Source: Haliotis asinina
Taxonomy: Eukaryota; Mollusca; Gastropoda; Lepetellida; Haliotidae
Direction of reading: 5' to 3'
Assembly (NCBI RefSeq): GCF_037392515.1
Contig: NC_090281.1
Location: 54,228,753-54,292,752, forward strand
Length of the DNA: 64,000 nucleotides
A program made the translations under genes and the position numbers. Positions 39,901-54,100 of the stretch are shown here, in pieces; the first letter of the stretch is position 1, and each line of letters begins with the position of its first letter. A model generated the notes under the pieces. The model saw only the letters and a program-made list of their open reading frames with translations. It did not search any database and was not told the origin of the DNA.

Positions 39901-42748
39901 ACCTGCACCTGCATATAAAGTTTAATGAATGTGCAAACGTGATTATGATATGGCACAATAAAACAAACCTTCTAAGGCCAATCAATCCAGTATTTTCTGC
40001 ACAAGAAAAGGACACGTGGTGTTGTTCGCGCGTTTAACCTTAAGACTTATGAACTTAATCTCAACCTTTAATGTGTGTAAATATACAATAAGTAGTCGGA
40101 AATTAACACGAAATGGTGCTAGTTTGCTGTGTATTTCGTGTCCATCTTATCCAATGCTATACACCTACGACCATTGCGTCATGAAGGGTATTCAGATCGA
40201 AACTATTTAAAGAGTGTGGACGTATTGCAGCGTACGTCCCAGGTAGGTGATACTCACACTACGGAGACACTTACACCACGTGTGCAAATGAGGCACAGTT
40301 CATATTCAGTGGAATACTGCAGTCCTATAGGAACGGTGCCAGAACCATTTTGAAGGATGCCAATAACCCTCCACAGAGCCGTTAAGTAAGGTTAGACAAA
40401 GTCACATACTAAGTAAGTCACTTGACCAGGGTGTTGACACATGTTGACACTCGTCTGTCGTTTGAATATATAGAATCGTGCTTCGACAGGTGAGTGCAAA
40501 TGTACGCTGTAAGTGCAAATGGACTCTGTGAGTAAACTTTCTCATCTCACACTCTCACGAAGAAAGTGTTGTCTCACATGTCGACAACTCACCATGGTTC
40601 TGATTTTGATTACTTTATTTCTATTTCAGTGGATGGTCTTCTGTGCTCTCTAGTGAAACTCGATAGTTGTTACAATCCTGCTGTCAGTGAGTATATTGGT
40701 TACTTATCCCTAGGACAAATAGGACACACACAAATGCAGACAAACCCCGGAGTCTTTTCTCCAAAAACATTAGTCACCTCAACCTACTGTTTCACTGTTA
40801 CAAGAGATTAAAATAAGCAAGGGTCTGTGACCTCAGGACAAATCAAGCATTTTGATAAACACACAGAGATCAAGATTGTTGTATAGACAATCCCCACAGT
40901 GGCTAGTCTTTCAAAGAACCTTTCTAGATCAGCTTCAAACATTGCTAGCTTACAACGAGACATGTGCTTCGTACAGGTTTTTTAAGATGATTAAAAAGGT
41001 TAAGTTATTTTTCATTGCAAAACTGTCTCTGATAATTAAGGATAGACTTCCTTGTTATTAAATGCTGACCAAGCAGTCAGTCCCCAGTACGCCATCGCCA
41101 TAGCGTCGATTGCAAGAACTGCTTCCATCACAAAACTTGCAGATCAGGGATCGTCTTGAAAACCCCCTCTGCCTCGCTAAAACTGTTTAGCTGTAAATCT
41201 CTTTAGAAAGTACTTCATGTTAAGAAAAACCACACTTCCGGTTTCAAGAAAAAACAACATGAAATGACAAAGTGGAAAGAAACGACAAAAGTTTTCTTGT
41301 TTAGCATGAATACATTGATCCACTATTCAATAGCATCAGGTGTGTATATTACACAGACATCTTGTTGAGGCTTAGACTTTATCAATCAACTCTTATAGCT
41401 GGTTGAAAACCACATTCAACAGCTAACCTGAGTCAAGACCGAGGTCCTGGTTGGGTAACCCAGTGGTTGAAACTTAGGCATACCACTTTGCTGAGACTAC
41501 AAGTATCGGCTAGTCAAGTTGTAGTGTAATTGGAAATATCTTAATCGTGTAAACATTACGTAAAGTACGTTTTCTTTCACGAGGATCGTTGTCCAAGAAT
41601 GGTACCTTTGTGAAGGAGTGTAGGTGTCTCAGCGAGTGCGTGTTCGACCGGTACACAGCCCAGGTGTCCTCCAGTTCCTTCCCTGCCGACAAATGGGAAT
41701 CTTCGCTTCTCAATGACACGAGGGCAAGGGACAGGGAGAGTATGACGTATGACTTTCGTGTTTTTCAGACTTGTTAACAAATTTTAATAGTAATTTATTT
41801 AACAACTGCTCATGACACATTTGGGATAGTTCTGTCGACTCTAGGAGATATGACATTAATGTGAAAAAGTGTTTCGTCGTTAACATACTCACACTATATC
41901 TTCCGTAGGTTTCAATCTTGATGAATTTCGCCCACATTCACCCAAATTGCACGGTTCAATACTTCACAAAAGCTTCAATGTCGATCTTACTTGCTTCAAA
42001 CATAATGGTTTATTGTTGAATTATGTTGGCGAAAATGGGTAATGCCTTTTTAAAAGTATCGCTCTCGGCACACCCTGCCATTCAGGCTTCAAAAAGAACG
42101 AGTACACCGTTGTTAGGCTGACGTCATATCGGGCATGTAAATGGCATCTGATCAGTCTATGGAGTTGTCCATCCCTTTTAGCTCACGTCGGTGGTGACTG
42201 CTTTGAATCGCAGGCTGACGTAGATGTCGAGCTATTGTATTTCACTGCCATGTTCATGGGTTTTGAAAATGTCAGCGGCCTTATCCCCAGAAAATGTGCT
42301 AGAAATGTATAACTATTTGTCTGTTATTCAGAAGCAACTTTCTGCAGCTGAAAGTGTTTTACGACAAGATGATGGTGACATCAATCACACAACAACCTCA
42401 ATATACCGTGGCCTCTCTGTTTTGTAAGTATTATTTCACAATCAGGTATTATCCACTTGTTAAAGTTCCATGCGTCTTTAAACCTGGGAACCTGGAGCCT
42501 GCACCCTATGACAACTGTTTAACTGTTAATGCCCTTTTCAAAATTGTTAAAGTTCATTTCTGTGATGACGTAGATGTTGATGTGATGGTGTTGTTGTTGC
42601 AGCCAATGTCGGGGGTCAGATGGGACTGTGTCTCGGAGCCAGCATCCTGACAGTGGCAGAGATCGCGGAACTCCTGGTATTCATCATCATCTTCCTCTTG
42701 GACAAATGTAGAGGAATAAAAGCTCGTAACAGAATCAGCAGTTGGTAG
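36992..42748 (+). CDS. DEG/ENaC channel subunit, copy 3 (complete)
   Basis: Coding exons: 36992-37149, 37865-38402, 38993-39091, 39617-39797, 40630-40686, 41584-41746, 42332-42423 and 42603-42748; 1434 nt, 477 residues, the same sizes and phases as copy 2. The N-terminal part repeats FSQTTGLHAVDKI (His-Ala, not His-Gly). TM1 follows with ALCSTTGFLVYNL; the outer domain shows FPAVTICNRC, CVFGGDIFNC, TYEGLCHTFNF, HCFMECIHMTAFKLCGCVGP and ECRCLSEC; the pore has GGQMGLCLGASILT. The exon at 38993 starts ILLHHPDV where the other two copies have VFLH. The basic tail ends RISSW before TAG. All splice sites look usable. A decayed extra exon-4 piece sits in intron 4 at 40158-40242, and a 22-base G run in intron 3. 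Confidence 0.92.
39119..39140 (+). repeat. Run of 22 G
   Basis: Uninterrupted poly-G 28 bases after the donor of exon 3 in channel copy 3, following a GTGTGTGT stretch. Prone to length error in assembly; could form a quadruplex in the nascent RNA. Confidence 0.95.
40158..40242 (+). pseudogene. Decayed duplicate of channel exon 4 (second half)
   Basis: TACACCTACGACCATTGC and the CGTACGTCCCAGGTAGGT end match exon 4 of copies 2 and 3, including the donor. The frame meets a TAA (40207-40209) and the key Cys codon of MEC is changed, so it cannot serve as an exon. About 130 bases after the donor resemble intron 4 of copy 2 (TGGAATACTGCA, then CATTTTGAAGGA against TCTTTTGAAGAA). Confidence 0.8.
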
Positions 42749-42849
42749 AGATTGCAGTTTCCCCTTACATGTTATACCGAATACAGCTATCATGAAGAGA
42801 TACCTTTCTATGCCCCAACACGCGTCGTTCTGGTTGTTGTTTAATGCCG

Positions 42850-42955
42850 GCTGAGCTATTTTCCAGTCATATGACAGGGGTCTGGGATTAGTGTCTGGAC
42901 CAGACCATCCAGTGACCATCCAGTGACCAACGTCATTAGCATCGATCTACGTAAA
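42850..42955 (-). mobile_element. SINE-A fragment shared with unit A
   Basis: Reverse-oriented 3' half at the same position relative to the stop codon as 25057-25206. It contains a short internal tandem (GACCATCCAGT twice). Confidence 0.7.
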
Positions 42956-42960
42956 TTGTA

Positions 42961-43600
42961 TACGATATTTTTATCTTTTTTTATTTTGATTCTTTCATTA
43001 TATTGCATGGCATTGTGCACTAAGGACGATTCCATCGTTCACCTTTGACTTATGTTAGGAAATAGATCTGACGCTTTAATTTATTGGCAGGTGTATGTAT
43101 AATCGACGGGTCAAACTGTCAGTTACATGGATTTCTAACAAGCTGGACGTGGTGAATGTTCTTGGAAAATCTGACACATGGCGCCACGTTTCTTTTTGTT
43201 TTTGTTTTTATATTTTGTGTGTTTGGTTGCTGGTTTGTTGGTTTTGGGTTTTTTTCATGTGAGTATCTCGACTGTTATAATACCTGCTAACAATTATTTG
43301 CATTGGAAACAACAAGCCAGATCAGTCTGTTGATGTTTCGTAGGCTTCGTGTAATATTCTTTGGTGACTGGAAATTGTCTACGAGAATACTGTTTTATAC
43401 ATTCTTGAAATTACCGATACATGTTTTCTGGACATTGGTGAAGATTTGGTCCGGAGCTTGGCCATCGATGAACCATAGATACCCACGTCAGCCTTCGCAT
43501 GTATTTGTTGTTGGTGATGCTATTTCTGTTGTGTTTTTTTTTATATACATAAATGGCGCGTTTCTTAAACTAAGTAAATTGTTGCCTAAGCTATAAGTAT
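42961..43600. other. Intergenic stretch after channel copy 3
   Basis: T-rich, no gene recognised. An open frame at 43303-43596 has hydrophobic stretches but no known domain. Confidence 0.35.
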
Positions 43601-43614
43601 GTTCCTTGTTAAAG

Positions 43615-43745
43615 TTTGTAAACCCCAAGGGTGAGCTTCAGTACACCATGGAACCAGAAGGTTGGGTTTCACACAGTGTACTCGTTTGAGGAATCGGACG
43701 CGGGTCTTGGTGTCACCAGCGGACGCTTTCACCACTAGGCCACCC
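43615..43745 (-). mobile_element. SINE-C copy (tRNA-derived head)
   Basis: On the minus strand GGCCTAGTGGTGAAAGCG (A-box-like) is followed by a B-box-like CGTCCGATTCC, then a unique body. This is the tRNA-type head of a third SINE family; no mature tRNA fold. Confidence 0.65.
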
Positions 43746-43942
43746 TACCCGATATCTCAGCGATATTGGGGCGGTCTGTAAACAAATGAGTGTGGTTCAG
43801 ACAATTTCAGTGATGACCACCACGACATTCGCAATTGAGATACTGACATGACTACTTCTGTTCACCATGTCAGCGAACCTGACCACCCGATCCCTTTTGT
43901 CGGCTCTTCCGAAAACAGACCAACTCTAATCTGAATCTTCAA
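43746..43942 (-). mobile_element. SINE-A copy, older, hosting a younger one
   Basis: Reverse-oriented decayed copy: CAGCGATATTGG, GGCGGTCTGTAAAC, GCGAACCTGACCACCCGATC and the head near GAATCTTCAAGGG. The younger SINE-A at 43953 inserted at its end. Confidence 0.75.
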
Positions 43943-43952
43943 GGGTCAGTTA

Positions 43953-44206
43953 ACCCGTGAAGGTAACGGGGTAGAATAGGCCTTCAGCAACCCATGCTTA
44001 CCATAAAAGGGGACTATGCTTGTCGTAAGAGGCGACTAACGGGATCGCTGACTTGGTTGACACATGGCATCGGTTCCCAATTGCACAGATCGATGCTCAT
44101 GTTGTTGGTCACTGGATTGTCTTGTCCAGAGTCGATTATTTACAGACTGCCGCCATATAGCTGGAATATTGCTGAGTGCAACGTAAAACTAAACTCACTC
44201 ACTCAC
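43953..44206 (+). mobile_element. SINE-A copy with 10-bp target duplication
   Basis: Nearly complete (ACCCGTGAAGG head to (ACTC)n tail). Exact GGGTCAGTTA repeats at 43943-43952 and 44207-44216 mark the insertion. Confidence 0.93.
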
Positions 44207-47200
44207 GGGTCAGTTACAATATGGGGGCACCAAACGTGAATTCCCACACAACACTCTGGTGAAGAATCGAACCTCCTGGGCTACCGTCCGAGGCTAAATG
44301 GAAGACGAAAGTGAGATAGCATTCCCGTCACGAACAGTATTTCAAGTGCATGACCCTTGGTTACCCAAAATGAAGTCGAAAATCTTGATTGATGGTAAAG
44401 CTTACAAGCAATCATGGGGCTATAGTGTAAAAACACCTATAATCATAAGTCAAACACAGGGGTACCGGATCCTGGTACCTATGGAGCATCATGTGGAACT
44501 ATTGCCACAATATACCACCAAAGTGAACATACGTCAGTGACCACCTTAATGTATATCGTTTTCGGATATGGATGTCACAACAAAACTCATGGGACATATT
44601 CAAATTTTAATTCAAAATCTTTACCACTATTTAAACCAAACCAAACAGGAGGTGTTGATTTATATTTGATAAGTACCAGTAAAAATAACCTCCCAATCAA
44701 CGACGTTAGAAAAGAACTTTCCATCACATCACGTATTCATGTAACTCTACAACGGTAATATAAATATTTCATAAAAGACATACATACCAACGTCCTGCGA
44801 GGGGTCCAATCCACCCATCCCAGATCCACTAATTAAGAACGCGGCCAGATATAGTCCCATCAGACCTCGTTCAGTCATTCTTTGATAGGCATAGCCCAGA
44901 AGGATTTACTTTACTGTACAAATATTTAAATGAATACAACTCTCTAGCATAATTGTCCCGTGAGATGTGCAACTGCACATACCAAAGTCTGTTTTCGACT
45001 AGCTCTTGTGGCTCTGGTTATTCTCAAGCACTAAGTTTACTACTTGTTAATGCTTGAAAGATGAGGATGAACCATTCATCGAATGCATCCGTTCTCTGGG
45101 GATACTTCAAAACTACACCGAATCTAACTTTCCTGTGAAGCCTGTTACATGTGGGCGTATAATACATACAGTCCTCTACGAAAGCCTAATGCTGCCACTT
45201 TTGTAGCATAAGATATTTTTTTTCAAAGACAATTCTCGTTACTTCAATTATTTACTCGTTGTTTCGAGTATTTTCTCGTTATTTCAATGATTTTCTCGTA
45301 ACTTCGAGTATTTTCTCGCTATTTCAAATATTTTTTCGTTGCTTCGATTAATTTCTTGTTACTTCGAGAATTTTCTCGTTGCTTCAAGTTTCTTTAAAAA
45401 ACTTGAAATTTCGAGTATTTTCTCGTTATTTCAAATATTGTTTTCGTTGCTTCGATTAATTTCTCGTTACTTCGAGAATTTTCTCGTTGCATCAAGTTTC
45501 TTTCAAAAACTTGAAATTTCGTATTTTCTCGTTGCTTCAAGTTTCTTTCAAAAACTTGAAATTTCGAATATTTTCTCGTTGCTTCGATTCCTTTTTCTTA
45601 ATTTCTAAGTCTGATGGAGGTAGCATGTATATTTTAGGAGATCTGCTCCGAGCAAGATGACATCCTCATAGTCACAGCCTAAGTCACATGTCCATGGATA
45701 CAGCAAAAAAATAAAATTCATATCTGAGTATAACCATCAAATGGCACAACTATGGATCATGCTTGGTACGTGTGCCAAATTTCATGAAGCTAGCATGTAT
45801 AGTTTAAGGAAATCTTCTCCGAACAACATGACACCCTCATATCCACAGCCTAAGTCACATTTGGGAGGAAACCGCAAAAGCTTAAGGTTCATATCTGGGT
45901 TTAAACCCCAAATGGCAAACCTATCCATCATGCTTGATACGTGTTCCTAGTCTCATGAAGTTATCATGAATAGTTTAGGAAATATGCTTGGGACGGTATC
46001 GACCCCCCAAAAGACAGACCACTTAAAACAACACATTTTATGGTTGGTTGCACAAGGCTTAATTTAGCTGTGTCGTTGAAAATTGTGGTATGTGTCCTGA
46101 TACAAAAGACAACATTAGGTTTAGAAATGGTTATACGACCTCTGGCCATATGAAACTTTAAGTGTTATTGAAATTGTTCATTTAATATTTTCAAGAAAAC
46201 TGCTTCGCCACATGTTGTATGTGGAGACTGGAAGCAAAGCAATTCGTACTGATATTCATACCAAAATGGTATGCTTTTGGAGCAAATTGACTTCAGTCAA
46301 ATCCTCAAAGTTATCGAATATATGGTATCATTTCACAGTTAAGTCTTATTTGCGGTTCACTCCAAAATGACCGACCTCCTGTAAGATAAATTCAGTGAGT
46401 ACACTAGTTAGCTCAGCCATGCTCTCCACCCCTATTCCATTAATGAGTTCACTTGGAGTCAGTACATAGTATACAGTCTTTTCAATCTTGGAATTTAAGC
46501 AATACTCAATCATCAAAAGGATTTCATTTCACAATGTATGAAATTGAACTTATTCCAGAACCTTATCTTAAATTAACCTTACAAAGTAGAATTTCACTGA
46601 GAAAATATAGGACAACAAATCATAGGTTACCAATGGAAACAGGGCGCTGTCTGAATGGTTTGAAAGAAAGCCGACTTTGTAAACAAGCCATATGTGACGA
46701 ATTCCATGTTTTACAAATATGCCCACCACTTGTCGAACAACAACGAATATCATTTCTGTGTGAATCCCTCTACCTGTACATGTATCATGAAATGTGATTA
46801 TCAACCACTCACTCTCAAATTATCCAAATATATGACACACTGTGCCTTTTCAAATGATATCATGTAAATATATTAATTATATTCACATATACAGGTATGT
46901 TCTATGTTTCACCTTTTGTGTTTTTGAGAAAAGAATGAAAATTCTGTTTGTTCTTCTACCAGTCACTACAGAGTATAGTAACAACACATTTCCATCTTTC
47001 TTAATTTACTTGTAATTAGAATGAAAAGTAGTCGAGAACTGAGTTGCTTGAGAAGCTGAGAATGTTCTCAGGCACTTTTAATATAAAAAGTCTTAATATA
47101 AAAATCATAATTCATTACATGGATTAAAACAAAGTATAGTTTCCACATCTGGGCACATGTTATTATTATCAGCTTTTATTATCAGCCTTATGCAAACAAC

Positions 47201-48077
47201 CCTAAAGTGTGTTGTTTTAAGCGGTCTGTCTTTTGTGAGGTCTGCTTTATGGGAAGATAACGCGGTTGCAAGGGTGCGCATCCTCCCTATTGAACTGAAA
47301 GTTTGTTTTATGACAACTGAAACTCGGGTGGTGTAGGGTGTATGATGTAGCTTGTAGGATGTGTGTGACTATGAGGATGTCATCTTGATCGGGGCAGATC
47401 TAAAATATACATGCTAGCTTCATCAAACTTAGAAATTAAGAAAAATAAAATCGAAGCAACGAGAGCATATTCGAAATTTCAAGTTTTTGACTGAAACTTG
47501 AAGCAACGAGTAAATATTCGAAATTTCAAGTTTTTGAAAGAAACTTGAAGCAACGAGAAAATACTCGAAATTTCAAGTTTTGGACTGAAACTTGAAGCAA
47601 CGAGTAAATATTCGAAATTTCAAGTTTTTGAAAGAAACTTGAAGCAACGAGAAAATACTCGAAATTTCAAGTTTTTTAAAGAAACTTGAAGCAACGTAAA
47701 AATACTCGAAATTTCAAGTTTTTGACTGAAAATTCTCGAAGTAACGAAAAATTAATCGAAGCAACGAAAAAATATTTGAAATAACGAGAAAATACTCGAA
47801 GTTACGAGAAAATTATTGAAATAACGAAAAAATACTCGAAGCAACGAGTAAATAATTGAAGTAACGAGAACTGTCTTTGAAAAAAAAAAATTTTGTGCTA
47901 CAAAAGTGGCAGCATTAGGCTTTCGTAGTCCTCCATATGCATGGGTAAAATCTTGTTTGATTCTTGCGTGGGTTGACATTCATCGCCGAATCCTACGTCC
48001 CACTCTTAAGCAAAGCTTAAACTTCATAATGTGGACATGACCTCACCAGCCGGCTATTCTGCGCGCGCGCGCACGCA

Positions 48078-48128
<51 letters not shown>

Positions 48129-51100
48129 CCATTAAGATGGCTTCGTTCAAGATAATCTCGAAAGATGTTCGATGGGGTTCACAGCGGAACACCAAGCGGG
48201 CCATGGGTTGTTCTAGTTGCCTAATTCAGCAAATGGGCGATGTCGCCTGACAACTTTGAGGACTACGTTCGTCATTTATGGCAAGGGGATGACAGGGGGT
48301 GCACAATATTTTGTCACCAGTTTTCATAGGCGTTTCAATGGTGATGTAATAAACGTTCAGATCAGCAGTAGCTTGATTGGGATTTAGAAGCTGGTGGGTG
48401 ACATGACAACAAATGGCATGGAGTTACAACTTCTTTGATGTTTAAAACACGACGTTTCGGGGCTACTTCTTGCCCCTTCATCACTCACCTGAATGTAAAT
48501 CCATACCATTTGTTGTCATGTTCAGATCAGCGGGCCGCAGTCTCCTCTTGATGGTACACCAGTGCCCCCCTCTCCATTTCTCACATCAGACTATCAGTTC
48601 AGAAAACTGTACTCCAATTGTGAAATTCTCCAGTCACCAGGATATTTCAATATTTATTTGTTAGATGACTTTGGATCTCATTAAAACGCGATCCTCAGGA
48701 TTGTATATTACCAAATGAACCATTTTGCTACAGGCCAGTGACAATCTGTCTTGATTCCAATATCTGATGTTTCCAATTGCTTTCTCTGTTTCCCTGTATT
48801 CACGGTATGAAGCATTCGTTTCAACAGTCAGTAGGACTGAGAGTTGGAATCTCTGTTCATCTTGATCATGGCTTTAGGTCTAGCAGACGCCTGAAGATCC
48901 AGTTTAAACTGGTCTTGAGTAACTCAACTGACGCGGATCCGGTTTGCTGACCTTCTTTATCACTATCATTTATCACTATCATCTAAACTGTTATTTCTTA
49001 GTAAATTTAGGTTTGTTGACTTAGCGAACACGCCATATTCCAATGGTGTAGATCGGTGGTAATGCTGTTTATCACTAGATTGTCTGGTCCAGACTATTTA
49101 CAGTCCGATTATTTACAGACCACTGTAGGTGGAATATTGCAGAGTGCTGCCTTAAACAACAAATGAACAGCAGCACCATGCTCTTCCTAACAGAATATAT
49201 TTTACAAAACTGGTGATTTTCAAACCGCATCAATTTGGCATATGCTTCCACATAATAAGGACACCCTTGAAATATAAACATGATATTGTTAGAAGAGTTG
49301 AAAAGTACAGTCAGAGGTAGTCGATAATGATTATCAGTTACAACAGAAGTACATAAATTTTTAACAAATTCTAAGGTTTTTTCCCAGGCTTTTCCCTAAT
49401 TAATGGACCCGTGAAAGTACTGGTAGAATAGGAATGAGCAATCCATGTTTGCCATAAAAGGGAACTCTGCTGGTTGTCAGAGGGTACTAACAGGATCAGG
49501 TGGTCAGGCTGCTGATTTGATTGCCACGTCATCAGTTCCCGAAGATCAATGCTCCTGCTGTTGATCATTGGATTGTCTGGTCCAGACTTGATTATTTAGG
49601 GACCGTGGCAATACAGATGAAATAATGCTGAGTGCGGCATAAAACTAACCTTACTCACTCACTCGCCCCAATTTATGTTTTTTTTCATAACTGTAATGCA
49701 ACAGATGTAAAATATATTCCAACTGGTTACAGTAATACTTACCTTAGGGGTGAATATGAAACTATGAAAACAGTGCCATTAGCTTTATGCTGTTGAGTGC
49801 ACATTTATTCTGACTATTCATCAAATTTAACAGTTTGTTTACTTCATTCAAGTGTGTTATGCTGAAACACCAAAATTCTGATTAATCGAAAATATGTTTT
49901 TTACAATCAATAATTGTGTTTAATCCTTCTTTCAACCTCTTCTTTATTATTTTCATCATCGGAATACCACTAATCACAGCTGTGCCAAACTTTGACACTT
50001 AAAAACTAAGGGCATCTTGGGGTAGCATAAGGTCCCCTTAACTTCACACAACAGTATGTGACAATCTCAGGTTGTTTTGAAAATTCAGAAAGGTGATGCT
50101 CAACTCTCTTCTACATCTACACTCCGAAAATGGTTGTTCTATAGAACGTATTTCAAGTTGAGCGCACGATGATCACAAAGCTATTTACTGAAAAACATGT
50201 CCTCTGTCAACACAACTCTGGAATTGGTTACAAACGAATCTTCAGTGTCTAAGAGTCTGAAAAGTGGACTCTCAGTGGCATATTTGGCCAATATTTGGGC
50301 TGGTTGGCATCAAGGTGTCTGTCGTATGTCATCTGCAGTGCTGTCTCCATGCCGTGTATCATGGCTGCACCTGTTCCATACAATAGCTTCATTTCGGATG
50401 TGCGGCGCAGTCCAGGCCTCTCACTTGGAGCCTCTGATGTCCGCTCTCTCTGCTGTCCTCTCACTGCAGTAGAGAGCAACAAAAACAGTAAGTGTCATTT
50501 CTTGATGCATGTGACTCATTTCAGAAGGCAGCATGTTAAGAAAAAGAGAATAAAGTGAAAAGGAGTCAAATGTTGAAAACAGTCTAAGTAAACTTATCCT
50601 CGGTACTTTTCATTACACTCCACTACTGAGTCAAACCTTATGGGAGGTCGAGTCAGGTAACCTTTGAGAGTGACCAATCAGAACACAGCTTACCAAATCA
50701 CAAAAGTGGACATTAGCACATACCTTTTGAACATTTTATCTCGAAAGGTTTGTACCCGAACAATTTCGAATGCTATTTAGCGTACGCTTGCTTCTGGGTG
50801 ATGCACACGGCGTACATACAACCATGACAGCGGTGAGTAAACAGTCGCTGAATGTTGTGTATCTGGCAATATTCAAGGATGTCATCTTGCAGAAATATTA
50901 GCTAATAGTAACCATGTCAACAGAAACCCCAAAGCGTATATACTGCAGGTTAAATAACTGTGTTATACGCAGATTTTTGTTTGTGAAGAGATGTGTGTCA
51001 GTGGCCTGGATATTTTGAAAGTCCCTCCAATCACTAAATAGTAGCCATTGTCTGATTGGTTAAATCTATTCAACCATTTCACATTTGACTGGACGGTCAC

Positions 51101-54100
51101 TGGTCGCTCCAAGGTTACCTGACGTGACCTTCTACTAGGTTTTGTTAGACTCAGTGGTGCAGTGTAATGAAATACACTGAGACTAAGTTTACTTAGACTG
51201 ATGTTGAAGACCACTGCAAATATAGAGTGACTGGGATTAGTTCTATGCTGCTTTTAGCAATATTCTATCAATATCATTCACATAGTAGATCTTCACACAT
51301 CATGCCAGGGGAAACGAACATGGGTCTGCCGTGTCATACATCTGCGCTTAAGCACTAGGCTACCCAAGTGCCTTACCATTGCACTCACAAAGCAACATGT
51401 AGGCATGTTGATTGTGTGTGTATACAGTTGCTTGTGGTGTCAGTTTCATCCAGTTCTAGCCTACTGCATGGATGGATCCAGCGTTTTGAAAAAGGGGGGG
51501 TGCACTTTTGTCATTTTTATCTTCAGGTCGAGAATCGTAACATGATCTTGGTCAAAAAGGGGGATTACTGATTACCTCAATTTCAGGTAATGCAGTCTCT
51601 GGGCTGCTTTATAAAATATTCAGGGAGATAAATTATGAAGTTTTGCCTGTCAAATGTGTTCCTATCAGAGACCAGAAGTTAGTCTAGATTCTGTCTTACC
51701 ATCTTCGATGTTGATCCTTTTGTCTTTCTTTTCTTTAGCTATTTGTTCCTTTTTCTCAGCCTCTGGAACAAAAACAAGGAAATAGATTACTAAGGACTAC
51801 ATTTCTTCATATTGGCAACAACATTGATTGCATTCTCTTCCCACAGAGTTTATTCACTGTCATAGCATCCTACGAACCTCTCTCCCCTTTCATGGTGTGA
51901 GTGTTCAGGATTTGTGATTGGCTGTAGTCAAATTTAGTTGTGCAATCAGCCACGTTGTCTCAAAAGTGATCATTTGTAAGGAATCAGTAATTTCTGTAGG
52001 CTTCGGGAAAAATAAAGCCTCTTCACCAGCGTGATGCGCAAATGCCTCTTTCAGACAGAAACTCATGTAATGGTGGATCAATGACGTCTCTAACAACGCA
52101 CTTGTTAGCCACAAGTCACAAGTCACTAAGACACAAGACCCTGGCAGAGGAGGGATATTTGTGGCCCCACAAAAATTCTTGTATTCGTCAAGCTGGATCT
52201 AAGTCGATGTAACATGTGTCCTGAGAGGATAGAAAGAAGGGAGATAATTCATGTTGCCATTTTTTACCGCTAGGGGATTTTATGAGACCTGAGAAGTATA
52301 GCTGTATTAAAACAGAGGTTGGTAGGATGATCCACCAAGTAACCTCTGTGGGGAGAGAATGTATGGATTGCTGGGGATAAATCTTACAAAGAAAACCCAA
52401 GAATATGTGGTGTTAAAGTACTCTCGGAAAAACTGTTTTTTCACATTCATATTTACAATTTATGTAATTAATATGTGTAACTGTGCAATATCTGTTAAAC
52501 CACGTTTGGCCTAACTACAGTCTCAATGGGAGAGAGAAAGGACACTTAAAACAAGGACTTTACTGGGGAAGAATTAGTGCACAAATGACCAATGTTCTAT
52601 TTTAAAAAATCCAAAGCGACTTAGAACAGACCATGGCTTCAAACCAACTGAGTGAGTGAACTTAATTTTTACACCACACTCAGCTATATTCAAGCTATAT
52701 GGTGGCGTTCTGTAAATAACTGTCTGGACCAGACAATCCAGTGAACAACAGTATGAGCATCCATCAGAACAACTGGGAACCAATGATATGTGTCAACCAA
52801 GTCAGTGAGTCTGACAACCCAATGCCGTTAGTTGCCACTTACGACCAAAATAGTCATCTTTTATGGCAAAACATGGGTTGCTGAAGGCCTACTCTAACCT
52901 GGACCTTCACGGGTCTTTATGCAAATATGTTTGCAAATAATACTGCATTTCAAAGGACACTTCTTAACTGTCCATTTTGAAAATTGACATAGCTTCATCA
53001 TAAATGATAGCTGACAGAAAAACTGATAACTTTAATACTTAAACTATTAAGGATGAAGCTACCATGGCGTCTCACAATCACCATATTGAAAGAAACAGGT
53101 AGGAGGGGTTGACTCAAAAGCACAACCAGTGTAGTAGATAATGGTTGGGGTCGGGCTTGGGGAAAGAGATATCAGGTAATACATGATAATCCCTCAGAGG
53201 AATTAAACTGTGGAAGTACACAGCATGTCCTAACATATGGAACAATATCCAGTCCTGTCGATCTATGGGTGGTCATGCCACCTACATATTTTGAGGCATT
53301 TAATAAGATGGCAGAATAAAGCTCTTCTATGGGCATCATACTCTTCTCCATATCGGAACATAATCTTTGTAAAAGATGTTAATCAACAGATGAGACATAT
53401 TCAACACACATGAAAAAGCATAACACATCTTTGAGATGACCCTGTGTGCCTGTAGGCAACTCATGCATTTCATACCAGGTGAGCCAGTGGTCCGTCATCA
53501 TACCTGGCTGAGTGACCTAACTGACATGCTATTTCAGGACTCCAGATAATTTTTCAACATGAAGAGTATGTACGCCTTATTTTTTCAATATAAGAGTGCT
53601 AGAAAAAGTTAAAGTACTGAATGGAATTTAATGGTGCGTAAGTAATCTTGTGTTTCCTTATGCAACACAACATTGCTACTCTTGTTTAAACAGGTCAATA
53701 AACAATAAAGCAATACTTTTTCTGATAAATATGCCTGTAAATGATTCTAAGACCTTGCACCATTGCTCTGGTGTGTATCTGCTACATTTTCTGATTTTTT
53801 TTCCTGCTGCATCGTGCATATTCTTTATCCATACATACTCTGATACTGTTCTTATCTGGAGCCCTGCTACTTGTAATTGTGTAAATTTTAAGGATGCAGA
53901 CAGTTTCTTTCTATTTCCGACAATACTTTAGAGACCTATCTTGTCTAGGAAAGCCTACAACATGAGTTGCTGTTGACCTATCTTATCAAGATAAGCTAAA
54001 AAACATACATGTATTATCTTATTTAAAAATGTCAATATCATGAACATATCCACTTCAAAGACCCTATGTCATCAAGGAGTGAGTGCGTTGTTATGTCCTG

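Larger units (their letters stand above)
32765..42960 (+). repeat. Segmental duplication, unit B (contains channel copy 3)
   Basis: Counterpart of unit A (11590-25206) with the same order of non-coding blocks and the same gene. It is shorter mainly because the introns of copy 3 lack the insertions seen in copy 2. It has its own private insertions: the Crypton-like relic and a SINE-B. Edges approximate. Confidence 0.75.
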